Notes under the pieces: generated by a model
Databases searched by the model: none
What the model was told of the DNA's origin: nothing
The model's input: the letters and a program-made list of their open reading frames with translations, nothing else
From: Rhizobium sp. 2MFCol3.1
Lineage (GTDB): Bacteria; Pseudomonadota; Alphaproteobacteria; Rhizobiales; Rhizobiaceae
Assembly: GCF_000377565.1 (NCBI RefSeq)
Contig: NZ_KB898357.1
Span: 186,001-250,000 of the forward strand
DNA: 64,000 nt
Direction of reading: 5' to 3'
Part shown: positions 17,549-25,906 of the stretch, in pieces
How positions within the stretch are numbered: position 1 is the stretch's first letter
Layout: every line of letters starts with the position of its first letter
Position numbers and translations under genes: made by a program

Positions 17549-20500
17549 TACCAAATTTCTGTATCCGGCGCCCCGTCGCCACCACGCTTCTCGCCATCGG
17601 CGCCGTGCTTGCCGGTATCGCAGGCTATCAGCTCGTGCCGGTGGCAGCCCTGCCGCAGGTCGACTTTCCGACGATCAACGTCTCGGCAGCGCTGACCGGC
17701 GCCTCGCCGAAGACCATGGCGACATCGGTCGCCACACCACTGATCAAGCAGTTCGAGACGATCCCCGGGATCAGCGAGATCAGCGCCACCAACTCGCTCG
17801 GCAATACCAGCATCGTGCTGCAGTTCGATCTCAACCGCAGCATCGATGCGGCCGCCGCCGACGTTCAGGCAGCGATCTCGCATGCGACGCGGCAACTGCC
17901 CGACAACATGACGACGCCGCCGAGCTACCGCAAGACCAACCCGGCAGACGCTCCCGTCATGCTGCTTGCGGTGCAGAGCGATACGATGCCGCGCAGCAAG
18001 CTTGACGATGTCGCGGAAAACATCATCTCGCCCTCGCTCTCCACCCTGCCTGGCGTGGCCGAGGTCTCGGTCTTCGGCGCGCAGACCTATGCCGTGCGCG
18101 TCGAGGTCGATCCGAACAAGCTGCTCAACCGTGGCCTGGGGATCGATACGGTCAACAAGGCGATCCAGGCTGCCAATAGCCAGGTGCCCGTCGGCACGCT
18201 GCAGAACGACAGCCAGAGCATGACGATCACCGCCGACACGCAGCGGACCAATGCCGAGCAGTTCCGCACCCTCGTCATTGCCAACCCCGGCGGCGCGCCG
18301 ATCCATCTCGGCGATGTCGCCGACGTTGAGGATAGCGTCGAGAACCAGAACACCGGCAGCTGGTACGACGGCAAACAGAGCATCATCCTGGCAATCCAGC
18401 GCCAGCCGGATGCGAATACGGTCGCCGTGGTCGATGCCATCAATGCGAAGCTGCCGGCACTGCATGCCGAAATACCGGGATCGGTGACGACGCAGGTGAT
18501 GAACGATTCGGCCAAGCCGATCCGCGACGCGATCTCGGACGTGAAGTTCACGCTTTTCCTGACGATCGGCCTCGTCGTTCTCGTCATCTACCTCTTCACC
18601 GGCCATCTGACGGCAACGATCATACCGGGCCTTGCCGTGCCGCTGTCGCTGATCACCACCTTCGGGATGATGTATGTGCTGGGCTACAGCGTCGACAACA
18701 TCTCGCTGCTGGGGCTGACGCTTGCCGTCGGCCTCGTGGTCGACGACGCCATCGTCATGCTCGAAAACATCTTGAGGCACGTCGAGGATGGCATGCCGGT
18801 TCTCGAGGCGGCCATCAAGGGCTCGGGCGAAGTCAGCTATACGATCATCTCCATGTCCGTCTCGCTGATCGCGGTCTTCATTCCGATCCTTCTGATGGGC
18901 GGCGTGGTCGGGCGTATCTTCAACGAGTTCGGCATGGTGGTGGCGATCGCGATCGTCGCTTCGGCAATCGTGTCGCTGACGGTGACGCCGATGCTTGCCT
19001 CGCGGCTTGGCAGCGGTCACAGCCAGCCGCCCTTCTTCATCCGCTGGTTCGATGCCGGCTTCGAGCGGACGCTGCGTGGCTACGACCGTTCCGTCGCCTG
19101 GTGCCTGGCGCACCGTCCGGCCATTCTCGAGCTGTTCCTCGCCTCGGTCGGACTGACCATCTACCTGTTCATGACGCTGCCGACGAGCTTCTTCCCGACG
19201 GAAGATATCGGCCGCCTCAACATCTCGACCCGCGCCCGCCAGGATATCTCCTACCCGGCGATGAAGGATCTGCAGAACCAGGCTGCGGCGCTCGTCAAGC
19301 AGAACCCGGCGGTCAATCACGTCATGTCGATCGTCGGCGGCAATGCCCGCAGCCCGCTCAACAACGGCACGATGTTCGTCGAATTGAAGGACAAGAAGGA
19401 CCGGCCGCCGCTCGATCAGACGCTGCGCGAACTGCGCGCCAGCATCAGCAAGATCCCCGGCCTGCAGGCCTTCATCACGCCGCAGCAGAGCTTGCGCTTC
19501 GGCGGGCGGCAGACGGCCAGCCAGTATCAGCTGGTGGTTCAGGCGCTGAGCGCCGACCAGACAAACCTCTGGGCCAACAAGATACAGCAGGCAATGCACG
19601 GCGATCCGCGCTTTACCGACGTGACATCGGACGCGCAGAACAACGCGCTGCAGGCAGAGATCAAGGTCGATACGGAAAAGGCCGCCGCCTTTGGCATCAC
19701 CGACGACCAGCTGCGCACGTCGCTGCAGGAATCCTTCGGCGGTTATGCTGCGGCGCAGATCCAGTCGACCGGCGACAGCTACGACGTGCTCGTCGAGTAC
19801 GACACCAATGCGCCCTGGGATGACCAGAAGCTGCAGGACATCCGCGTCGCATCGGCAAGCGGTGCGCTCGTTCCGCTGTCGAACTTTGCGACGGTGGAGC
19901 GCACCACCGGGCCGGTGACGATCAACCAGACCGGCCAGCTGGTCTCGACCACGGTGTCGTTCAACCTGCCCGCCGGCGAAGCGCTCGGCGATGCGACGGC
20001 TGCGATCGACCAGATCAAGAAGGACATCGACATGCCCTCGGACGTCTTCACGTCCTATGGCGGCACGGCGCAGATTTTCGAGCAATCGCAGGGCAATACG
20101 CCTCTCCTGATCCTGGCGGCGGTGCTGACGATCTATGTCGTTCTCGGCGTCCTCTACGAGAGCTTCATCCACCCGCTGACGATCCTCTCCGGTCTGCCGG
20201 CGGCAGCTCTCGGCGCTCTTCTGGCACTGAGGGTGATGAACTTCGATCTGTCGATCATCGCGCTGATCGGCCTTCTGATGCTGATCGGCATCGTCAAGAA
20301 GAATGCGATCATGATGATCGACGTGGCGCTGGAGAACCTGCGATCGGGCACCGGCATGACCTCGTCCGAGGCCATCCACGAAGCCTGCGTGCGGCGTTTC
20401 CGCCCGATCATGATGACGACCTTCTGCGCGCTGCTTGGCGCGCTCCCCATCGCGCTCGGCTCGGGCGCGAGCTCGGAGCTTCGCCAGCCGCTCGGCATCG

Positions 20501-20661
20501 CCGTCGTCGGCGGCCTCATCGTCAGCCAGGCGCTGACGCTGTTCATCACCCCCGTCATCTTCGTCGAGATGGGGCGGCTCAGCGACTGGCTGCTCAGCCT
20601 TGGGCGAAAGAAGACAGAAGAGCAACACGAGGAGCCCGCCCGGGCCATCGCAGCGGAATGA
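17545..20661 (+). CDS. RND efflux permease (MdtB/MdtC-like, AcrB family)
   Basis: A 1038-residue full-length hydrophobe/amphiphile efflux pump. It has the duplicated layout of one N-terminal helix, a large periplasmic porter domain, then six helices, repeated twice. TM4 carries GLVVDDAIVMLENI, the proton-relay double Asp of the AcrB family, and TM10 has the matching lysine in IGIVKKNAIMMIDVA. It belongs to the MdtBC-like branch by overall appearance (NFCIRRPVATTLLAIG start). It forms an operon with the adaptor upstream and ends at a strong terminator. No adjacent TetR or two-component regulator was seen. Confidence 0.95.
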   Translation: MIPNFCIRRPVATTLLAIGAVLAGIAGYQLVPVAALPQVDFPTINVSAALTGASPKTMATSVATPLIKQFETIPGISEISATNSLGNTSIVLQFDLNRSIDAAAADVQAAISHATRQLPDNMTTPPSYRKTNPADAPVMLLAVQSDTMPRSKLDDVAENIISPSLSTLPGVAEVSVFGAQTYAVRVEVDPNKLLNRGLGIDTVNKAIQAANSQVPVGTLQNDSQSMTITADTQRTNAEQFRTLVIANPGGAPIHLGDVADVEDSVENQNTGSWYDGKQSIILAIQRQPDANTVAVVDAINAKLPALHAEIPGSVTTQVMNDSAKPIRDAISDVKFTLFLTIGLVVLVIYLFTGHLTATIIPGLAVPLSLITTFGMMYVLGYSVDNISLLGLTLAVGLVVDDAIVMLENILRHVEDGMPVLEAAIKGSGEVSYTIISMSVSLIAVFIPILLMGGVVGRIFNEFGMVVAIAIVASAIVSLTVTPMLASRLGSGHSQPPFFIRWFDAGFERTLRGYDRSVAWCLAHRPAILELFLASVGLTIYLFMTLPTSFFPTEDIGRLNISTRARQDISYPAMKDLQNQAAALVKQNPAVNHVMSIVGGNARSPLNNGTMFVELKDKKDRPPLDQTLRELRASISKIPGLQAFITPQQSLRFGGRQTASQYQLVVQALSADQTNLWANKIQQAMHGDPRFTDVTSDAQNNALQAEIKVDTEKAAAFGITDDQLRTSLQESFGGYAAAQIQSTGDSYDVLVEYDTNAPWDDQKLQDIRVASASGALVPLSNFATVERTTGPVTINQTGQLVSTTVSFNLPAGEALGDATAAIDQIKKDIDMPSDVFTSYGGTAQIFEQSQGNTPLLILAAVLTIYVVLGVLYESFIHPLTILSGLPAAALGALLALRVMNFDLSIIALIGLLMLIGIVKKNAIMMIDVALENLRSGTGMTSSEAIHEACVRRFRPIMMTTFCALLGALPIALGSGASSELRQPLGIAVVGGLIVSQALTLFITPVIFVEMGRLSDWLLSLGRKKTEEQHEEPARAIAAE

Positions 20662-20666
20662 TCGAG

Positions 20667-20690
20667 ACGGGCGCCCATCGGCGCCCGTTT
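20667..20690 (+). terminator. Rho-independent terminator of the RND operon
   Basis: ACGGGCGCC (20667-20675) pairs with GGCGCCCGT (20680-20688), loop CATC, followed by TTTC. It lies 6 bp after the permease stop. Confidence 0.85.
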
Positions 20691-20826
20691 CATTTTGCGC
20701 TTCCGCGTCTTGAATAAGACAGACCGCTGTGGCATCACGCGCCCTCTTGAATTCGGGCGTCCCTTGGCGCCCCGGCGGAGCAGTTGCTCCAGTCTCCAGC
20801 AACGATCGACATTGAGAGGTGCGAGC

Positions 20827-22119
20827 ATGGCTCAAGCGCTAGGTTTGGACTTTGGCACGACCAACACCGTACTGGCCACCGCAGACGGCAAGACCACGCA
20901 TTCCATGGGCTTCACCAGCTCGGCGGGCGAAAGCGACAGCATGCGCACCGCGCTGTCCTTCATGAAGGATGGGAAGCTCGGCGCTTCGGCGCTGAAGGTC
21001 GAGGCAGGCCATGCGGCGATCCGCCAGTTCATCGACAATCCCGGCGACTGCCGCTTCCTGCAGTCGATCAAGACATTCGCCGCCAGCGCCCTTTTCCAGG
21101 GCACGCTGATCTACGCCAAGCGCCACAGCTTCGAAGACCTGATGGAGGTGTTCATCCGCCGCCTCGGCAACTATGCGGGCAGCAACTGGCCGTCGGACGT
21201 GGCGCGCATCGTCACCGGCCGGCCGGTGCACTTCGCCGGCGCGAGCCCCGATCCGGTGCTGGCGACGCAGCGCTACAACGAGGCGCTGTCGCGCTTCGGC
21301 TTCCCCGAAGTGCACTATGTCTATGAGCCGGTGGCGGCCGCCTTCTACTTCGCGCAGAACCTGAAAAGCGACGCAACGGTGCTGGTCGCCGACTTCGGCG
21401 GCGGCACGACCGACTATTCGCTGATCCGCTTCGAGACCGTCGCCGGTCAGCTGAAGGCGACGCCGATCGGCCATTCCGGTGTCGGCATCGCCGGCGATCA
21501 TTTCGACGCCCGCATCATCGAAAACGTCGTTGCACCTGAGATTGGCAAGGGGAGTCATTTCAAGAGCTTCGACAAGATCCTTGAAGTGCCGACCAACTAC
21601 TACTCCAGCTTCAGCCGCTGGAACCAATTGTCGATCTTCAAGACCTCGCGCGAATACGAGGACCTGAAGAAGCTGGTCCGCACGGCGCTTGAGCCGGAAA
21701 AGCTGGAGCTCTTCATCGATCTCGTCGACCACGACGAAGGCTATCCGCTCTACCAGGCGGTCTCGGCGACGAAAATGGCGCTGTCTGCCACTGAAGAGGC
21801 CGAGTTTAACTTCTCGCCGCTCGGCCGCGCCGGAAAGCGGATGGTGGCTCGCGCCGATTTCGAGAGCTGGATTTCGGACGATCTCGCCCGCATCGAAGGC
21901 GCGCTCGACGATGTTCTGGAAAAGACCAATACGGAAGCGGGCGCGATCGACAAGGTGTTCCTCACCGGCGGCACCTCCTTCGTTCCGGCTGTGCGTCGCA
22001 TCTTCACCGAGCGCTTCGACGCTGACCGCATCGAGACCGGCGGCGAGATGCTCTCGATCGCGCACGGTCTGGCACTGATCGGCGAACGCGACGATATCGC
22101 GCAATGGACGGTGCAATAG
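20827..22119 (+). CDS. Hsp70-family ATPase, YegD-like short chaperone
   Basis: A 430-residue actin/Hsp70-fold protein containing only the ATPase portion. Phosphate-1 is LGLDFGTTNTVLAT at the N-terminus, phosphate-2 is VLVADFGGGTTDYSLI (about residue 185), and the adenosine motif is LTGGTSFVPAVRRIF (about 380). The peptide-binding domain of DnaK (which would add about 200 residues) is absent, as in E. coli YegD. Start ATG 20827 has GAGAGG with 7-nt spacing. Two CTTGAA boxes upstream (20713 and 20746 regions) resemble RpoH -35 elements, though matching -10 boxes are not clear. The UDG gene follows in the same direction. Confidence 0.85.
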   Translation: MAQALGLDFGTTNTVLATADGKTTHSMGFTSSAGESDSMRTALSFMKDGKLGASALKVEAGHAAIRQFIDNPGDCRFLQSIKTFAASALFQGTLIYAKRHSFEDLMEVFIRRLGNYAGSNWPSDVARIVTGRPVHFAGASPDPVLATQRYNEALSRFGFPEVHYVYEPVAAAFYFAQNLKSDATVLVADFGGGTTDYSLIRFETVAGQLKATPIGHSGVGIAGDHFDARIIENVVAPEIGKGSHFKSFDKILEVPTNYYSSFSRWNQLSIFKTSREYEDLKKLVRTALEPEKLELFIDLVDHDEGYPLYQAVSATKMALSATEEAEFNFSPLGRAGKRMVARADFESWISDDLARIEGALDDVLEKTNTEAGAIDKVFLTGGTSFVPAVRRIFTERFDADRIETGGEMLSIAHGLALIGERDDIAQWTVQ

Positions 22120-22178
22120 GCCGGGATGTGGCGGCTGCGCACTTTCATTGAGGCTTGAGCTTCGGTAATGTTCCGCCC

Positions 22179-23060
22179 ATGATCTCCGTCAACGACCTCT
22201 CTCCAGGCGAACTCGCAGCCCTTCTGCATTTCCATGCGGATGCCGGCGTCGAGTGGTTGCTGGAAGAAGAGGCCGTTGATCGCTTCGCCGAGTTCGAGGC
22301 GATGAAGGCGGCGCGCCGCAGCGCCGCCCCTGCCCCGCAGGCGGAGGCACGGGAGACGGCATCCCGCGCACCAGCGGCTTCCGCACAGCGCGGCGCGCCC
22401 CAGCCGGAGCGCTCGGCGCAGCGGCCTCAGCCGGCGATCCCTGATGGAGAAGCGATCCAGCAGGCGCGCTTTGCCGCCGAAAGCGCGCGGTCGCTCGCGG
22501 AGCTGAAGACCGCGCTCGAGGCCTTCAATGGCTGCAATCTCAAGCACAGCGCGCGCTCGACGATCTTCGCCAGTGGAGATGCTGCGAGCGGCATCATGCT
22601 GATCGGCTCGGCGCCCGGCGCGGAGGACGATCGCGAGGGGCAGCCGTTTGCCGGACGCCCCGGCCAGCTGCTGGACAAGATGCTTGCCGCCATCGGGCTC
22701 GACCGCGCGGGCATCCTGTTGACCCAGGTCATTCCTTGGCGCCCGCCGGGCAACCGCGTCGCCTCCCCCGCGGAGATGGATATCTGCCGCCCCTTCATCG
22801 AGCGGCAGATCGCGCTTGCCGAGCCGAAAGTGATTCTCCTGCTCGGGAATTTCGCAGCTCGGGTGTTCTTTGGCGAAGGCGACACCATTCACGGCTTGCG
22901 CGGCCAGTGGCGTGAAATTGCCGCAGGCGACCGCGTCGTCCCGGCTATCGCCACACTGCATCCGCAGGACCTGTTGACGGCTCCGGTCAATAAGCGCTTG
23001 GCCTGGAACGATTTATTGGCTTTTCAGGCAAAACTGACAGAAATCAATTCTGCCTCCTAA
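22179..23060 (+). CDS. Uracil-DNA glycosylase family 4-like protein with incomplete Fe-S ligands
   Basis: A 293-residue protein. An N-terminal Ala/Pro/Gln-rich extension of about 95 residues precedes a UDG fold with GSAPGAEDDREGQPFAGRPG (water-activating loop region), WRPPGNR and ATLHPQDLL (the HPS-type leucine loop). Family 4 enzymes hold a 4Fe-4S cluster with four cysteines. Here only C119 and C203 remain; the other two positions are F116 (in FNGC) and W187 (in IPWRPP). The protein therefore probably lacks a normal cluster. It likely removes uracil or related lesions, or has changed substrate. ATG 22179 chosen over an upstream TTG. Confidence 0.8.
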   Translation: MISVNDLSPGELAALLHFHADAGVEWLLEEEAVDRFAEFEAMKAARRSAAPAPQAEARETASRAPAASAQRGAPQPERSAQRPQPAIPDGEAIQQARFAAESARSLAELKTALEAFNGCNLKHSARSTIFASGDAASGIMLIGSAPGAEDDREGQPFAGRPGQLLDKMLAAIGLDRAGILLTQVIPWRPPGNRVASPAEMDICRPFIERQIALAEPKVILLLGNFAARVFFGEGDTIHGLRGQWREIAAGDRVVPAIATLHPQDLLTAPVNKRLAWNDLLAFQAKLTEINSAS

Positions 23061-23096
23061 ATAACCAACATTGACAGATTTGCGACGAGACCCATG

Positions 23097-23135
23097 CACA
23101 AGACGCATGCCTGCCGCGTATTCCTATGCCTTGTG
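23097..23135 (+). other. Bulged stem-loop between the UDG gene and a small ORF
   Basis: CACAAG (23097-23102) pairs with CTTGTG (23130-23135), and GCAT (23105-23108) pairs with ATGC (23126-23129), leaving a 2-nt bulge and a 17-nt loop. There is no T-run. It could be an mRNA leader structure for the 63-aa ORF that starts at 23199, or a 3' end for the UDG transcript. A TTGACA hexamer sits at 23071-23076. Confidence 0.4.
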
Positions 23136-23198
23136 AAATCTATTGTGCGCTGCAATATTAGCATTGTGTCTTGGGAGGAATCATAAGGAACCAAGGCA

Positions 23199-23390
23199 AT
23201 GAGCAACACTCGTCGTCCTACACACTGCAGATTTGAAACCTTGAGAAACGCAAACAGCAACGGCCGCACCACGCAGAGCTACTGCCGCACCGGCTTCGCC
23301 ACCAACGAGCAGATGATCGCTCGTGGCACTGGCGCGAGCGGTCGTATCGTGCGCCCCGCTGCCATCTTCGCGGATTTCCAGCAGTATTGA
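23199..23390 (+). CDS. Small hypothetical protein, 63 aa
   Basis: I do not recognise this product. It is basic (many Arg, Thr, Asn), with no signal peptide or membrane helix, and two cysteines 18 residues apart (C10 and C28). ATG 23199 is preceded by a purine-rich stretch (AAGGAACCAAGG, about 3-15 nt upstream). A TTGACA hexamer and a stem-loop lie 60-130 bp upstream. Nothing else occupies the strand here, so a short real gene is plausible but unproven. Confidence 0.4.
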   Translation: MSNTRRPTHCRFETLRNANSNGRTTQSYCRTGFATNEQMIARGTGASGRIVRPAAIFADFQQY

Positions 23391-23439
23391 TCGCAGGGCA
23401 CGGCCACTCGCCGTCCCTGCCGCTTATCGGCTTATTCTC

Positions 23440-23538
23440 ATGACGACCCGTCTCATCTCACTTCTTTGCAAGATCGACGCCATCGAGCATATCCGCGCAG
23501 CCGTATGCGCGGCGGAAGCCTACGATCGCGAATCCTGA
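23440..23538 (+). CDS. Possible 32-aa small protein
   Basis: A 32-codon frame starting at ATG 23440, encoding a short amphipathic helix (beginning MTTRLISLLCKIDAIEHIRA) and an acidic tail. No clear ribosome site precedes it, and it follows the 63-aa ORF by 49 bp. Composition looks protein-like, but evidence is thin. Confidence 0.25.
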   Translation: MTTRLISLLCKIDAIEHIRAAVCAAEAYDRES

Positions 23539-23577
23539 CCCGTCGCCATCGGCGCACGCCAGAGCCGCCGCAGCGGC

Positions 23578-24444
23578 CTACCTCTCTCCCAACATCTGAC
23601 TTGCCGCGTGAAACGCCTGATCGACATAGGCGAACTTGATCGCCTGCCACTGGCAATATTCCTCGACGAAGGCGCGCGATATCCATAGCGACGGCTTCTT
23701 CATATCGACGTCCCATCCCATGCAGCCATCTTGCGCCGCCTTGGCGAATAGGCGTTGCATGTGTGTGCGCGATATCATGAAGTCCGCAGCCAGCGCCCTG
23801 CTGTCGATCGGCCCGACGAAGAAGCGGTCGGGATGCTCTTCTTCCGGATCGATCCGCGACATCAGATAATCGACGATCAGCCCACCGGCATCGTTCCACA
23901 TGAACACGCCCACCCGTTCCGGTGGCTCGCGCCAGGCCGCGTCACGCAGGCAATCGCGCGCGATGCGTGGCTGCATCAGCCGTATCCACTCAGGGTTTGC
24001 CTGAAACCGCTCCGCCCTGTCGCCGTCGTCGAGAACGTCGAGCGCCAGCAGATTGGACCAGACCCAGCTGAACATCGCCTGCTGCGCGATGTCAGCCACG
24101 TCGTAGCGGCGCGGCCGCTTGCGTTCCTCGCCGGAGACGCAGGTGATGAACCTGTAGGTCGCGAGTTCATCGATATAGCTGCGGATGGTGTTGCGGCTCG
24201 CGGCCTTGAAAGCGGTGATCTCCGTCGTCAGTGCGGTGGCCGTCAGCCCCGACGTTGCATCGCCATCCACGCGTTCCATGCTGAGCGCATAGGCGATCTG
24301 CGTGAGTAGCCACCGCTGGTGCGATGCGAGCAAACGCGCAAGCCTTGGGCCGGCATCGAACATGTTGCGCATGCGGCTTGCGTGAAATCGAATACCCAAG
24401 ATGAACTTGGGGTCGGCTATCAAGTCTTTGGCACTAAACGGCAT
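23578..24444 (-). CDS. Putative two-HTH DNA-binding regulator
   Basis: A 288-residue soluble protein I cannot place in a named family. Two segments look like helix-turn-helix units: residues about 66-102 (TTEITAFKAASRNTIRSYID, with a following wing-like EERKRPRRYDV), and about 214-240 (ALAADFMISRTHMQRLFAKA). The middle is helical and acidic. The start has GGGAG just upstream. A perfect 12-bp palindrome lies 70 bp before the start and could be its own operator. It could be a transcription factor or a replication-type winged-helix protein; regulator is the simpler reading. Confidence 0.5.
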   Translation of the reverse strand: MPFSAKDLIADPKFILGIRFHASRMRNMFDAGPRLARLLASHQRWLLTQIAYALSMERVDGDATSGLTATALTTEITAFKAASRNTIRSYIDELATYRFITCVSGEERKRPRRYDVADIAQQAMFSWVWSNLLALDVLDDGDRAERFQANPEWIRLMQPRIARDCLRDAAWREPPERVGVFMWNDAGGLIVDYLMSRIDPEEEHPDRFFVGPIDSRALAADFMISRTHMQRLFAKAAQDGCMGWDVDMKKPSLWISRAFVEEYCQWQAIKFAYVDQAFHAASQMLGER

Positions 24445-24513
24445 TTGTCTCCCGGACGGCGTTCGACTTGCCCTTGCACAAGCTTAACAACGTGAAACCG
24501 CCACTTATCTTCA

Positions 24514-24525
24514 ACATCATGATGT
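24514..24525. promoter_or_regulatory. Perfect 12-bp palindrome upstream of the two-HTH gene
   Basis: ACATCATGATGT, followed on the plus strand by an AT-rich run (TATAAATAAATG). It lies 70-81 bp upstream of the putative regulator, in the 220-bp gap before the EamA gene end. A candidate autoregulatory operator; position and symmetry are the only support. Confidence 0.35.
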
Positions 24526-24664
24526 ATAAATAAATGAAAATTGTTCACGTTCAGAAAGCATGCGCAATCGCCGGGCGCCACCCTCAAATTTGTTGGGATG
24601 GTCGATCGGCATCGAAAATGCATGAATTTTGCGACACTTAGCCGCATCAATCCTTGGGTCGGAG

Positions 24665-25597
24665 CTACGGCGTGCTGGCCTTTCGCGCGGCCGCCCGCTC
24701 GAGTTCCAGCTGATGCTCGCGGTAGATGATAAATATGCCAGCTGCGACGATGACAGCCGTTCCGACCAACATGGTCGTGGTCGGGATATCATCGAACACG
24801 AAATAGGCGAGAATGCTACCCAGTACGATCGACGTGTATTCGAACGGCGCGATCGTCGAGACATCGGCATGACGGTAGCTTTCCGTCAGGAAAATCTGCG
24901 CGACGCCGCCGCAGAAACCGGCAGCGATCAAGTAGAGCTGCGGCGCGAGATCGAGCAGATCCCAGCCGAAGGGCACGGTGAACAACGAAAAGACCGAGGC
25001 CGTGATCGAGAAGTAAAGTACGATCGTGGAGGTCTTCTCTTCCTCGACCAGCTTCCGCACCTGGATCATTGCGAGACCGCCGAGAACGGACGCCAAGAGC
25101 ACCGTGACCGCGCCGATCGCTTGAGCCGTCTCCACGCCACCATCGCGAAACAGCGTGAGCTTCGGCCATGACACGATCGCCACACCGATCAGGCCGACGA
25201 AGACCGCACTCCAGCGGTAGATGCGGACCGTCTCGCCCAGAAGCAGCGCCGCGAAGACAACCGCGATCAGCGGCATTGCATAGCCAAGCGCGATCGCCTC
25301 GGGCAACGGCAGATGCAGCAGCCCATAAAAGCCCAGGCCCATCGAGATGATGCCGAGCGTGCCGCGCTTGAGATGACCGACGGGATTGGCGGTATAGAAC
25401 GACGCCTTCAGCTGCCCGCGATAGGCCAGAAACGCCATGATTGGGAACAGGGCAAAAAACGATCTGTAGAAGGTGACCTGGCCGGGCTGGATGCCGGCGT
25501 CCGCAAGTTTGATGAAGGTCTGCATCGCCAGAAAGAAGACGACCGAGGCGAGCTTGCACGCGATACCTCGCATCGGATTTTCGAATACCGGCCGCAT
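24665..25597 (-). CDS. EamA/DMT-family transporter
   Basis: A 310-residue protein with ten predicted helices in two EamA repeats (about residues 11-143 and 158-292). The typical elements are FYRSFFALFPIM in the first repeat and AEQ-like ESYRHADVSTIAPFEY in the second. The C-terminus is a short charged tail (EHQLELERAAARK). The drug/metabolite superfamily exports small metabolites at the inner membrane; the substrate cannot be predicted. It is a lone gene with a long upstream gap shared with the mini-MCP. Confidence 0.88.
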   Translation of the reverse strand: MRPVFENPMRGIACKLASVVFFLAMQTFIKLADAGIQPGQVTFYRSFFALFPIMAFLAYRGQLKASFYTANPVGHLKRGTLGIISMGLGFYGLLHLPLPEAIALGYAMPLIAVVFAALLLGETVRIYRWSAVFVGLIGVAIVSWPKLTLFRDGGVETAQAIGAVTVLLASVLGGLAMIQVRKLVEEEKTSTIVLYFSITASVFSLFTVPFGWDLLDLAPQLYLIAAGFCGGVAQIFLTESYRHADVSTIAPFEYTSIVLGSILAYFVFDDIPTTTMLVGTAVIVAAGIFIIYREHQLELERAAARKASTP

Positions 25598-25906
25598 GTC
25601 AGAACTCGTAAACTCGCCATTTGAACGTCGGGGGATCGCATCGGAGTCGATGCGGAATCAATGTGCCAGCGGTTCGTCTGAAAGAACAGGCTAAAACGGC
25701 GGAAAAGCGCGTCTCAACGACTGTTTCGCCTGAAACACGCAGCTCGGCCCTCGGAAACCGCGAAAATCGGTAAAACCGCCCAATAATATTCGCTGCCAGT
25801 CTCCGCCGTTAACAGTTTGAGAACCATAAACTCGCATTGATTCTCCTATTGCAGACATACCTTTTCATACATTCACAACCTAAACCTGTTTCAGGAGGCA
25901 TGCATC
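25598..25906. other. Intergenic region upstream of EamA and mini-MCP genes
   Basis: A 309-bp divergent spacer with no credible ORF. It becomes AT-richer toward 25780-25890. AGGAGG at 25893-25898 is the ribosome site of the mini-MCP gene. GTTAAC at 25809-25814 resembles half of a CtrA site but the second half is missing. Promoters must lie here but I see no confident pair. Confidence 0.4.

Noticed and set aside
17503..20835. A 1110-codon open frame on the minus strand across the RND permease gene
   Set aside because: It is Arg/Asp/His-rich, lacks any domain and mirrors the real permease frame. Long antisense frames are expected at this GC content.
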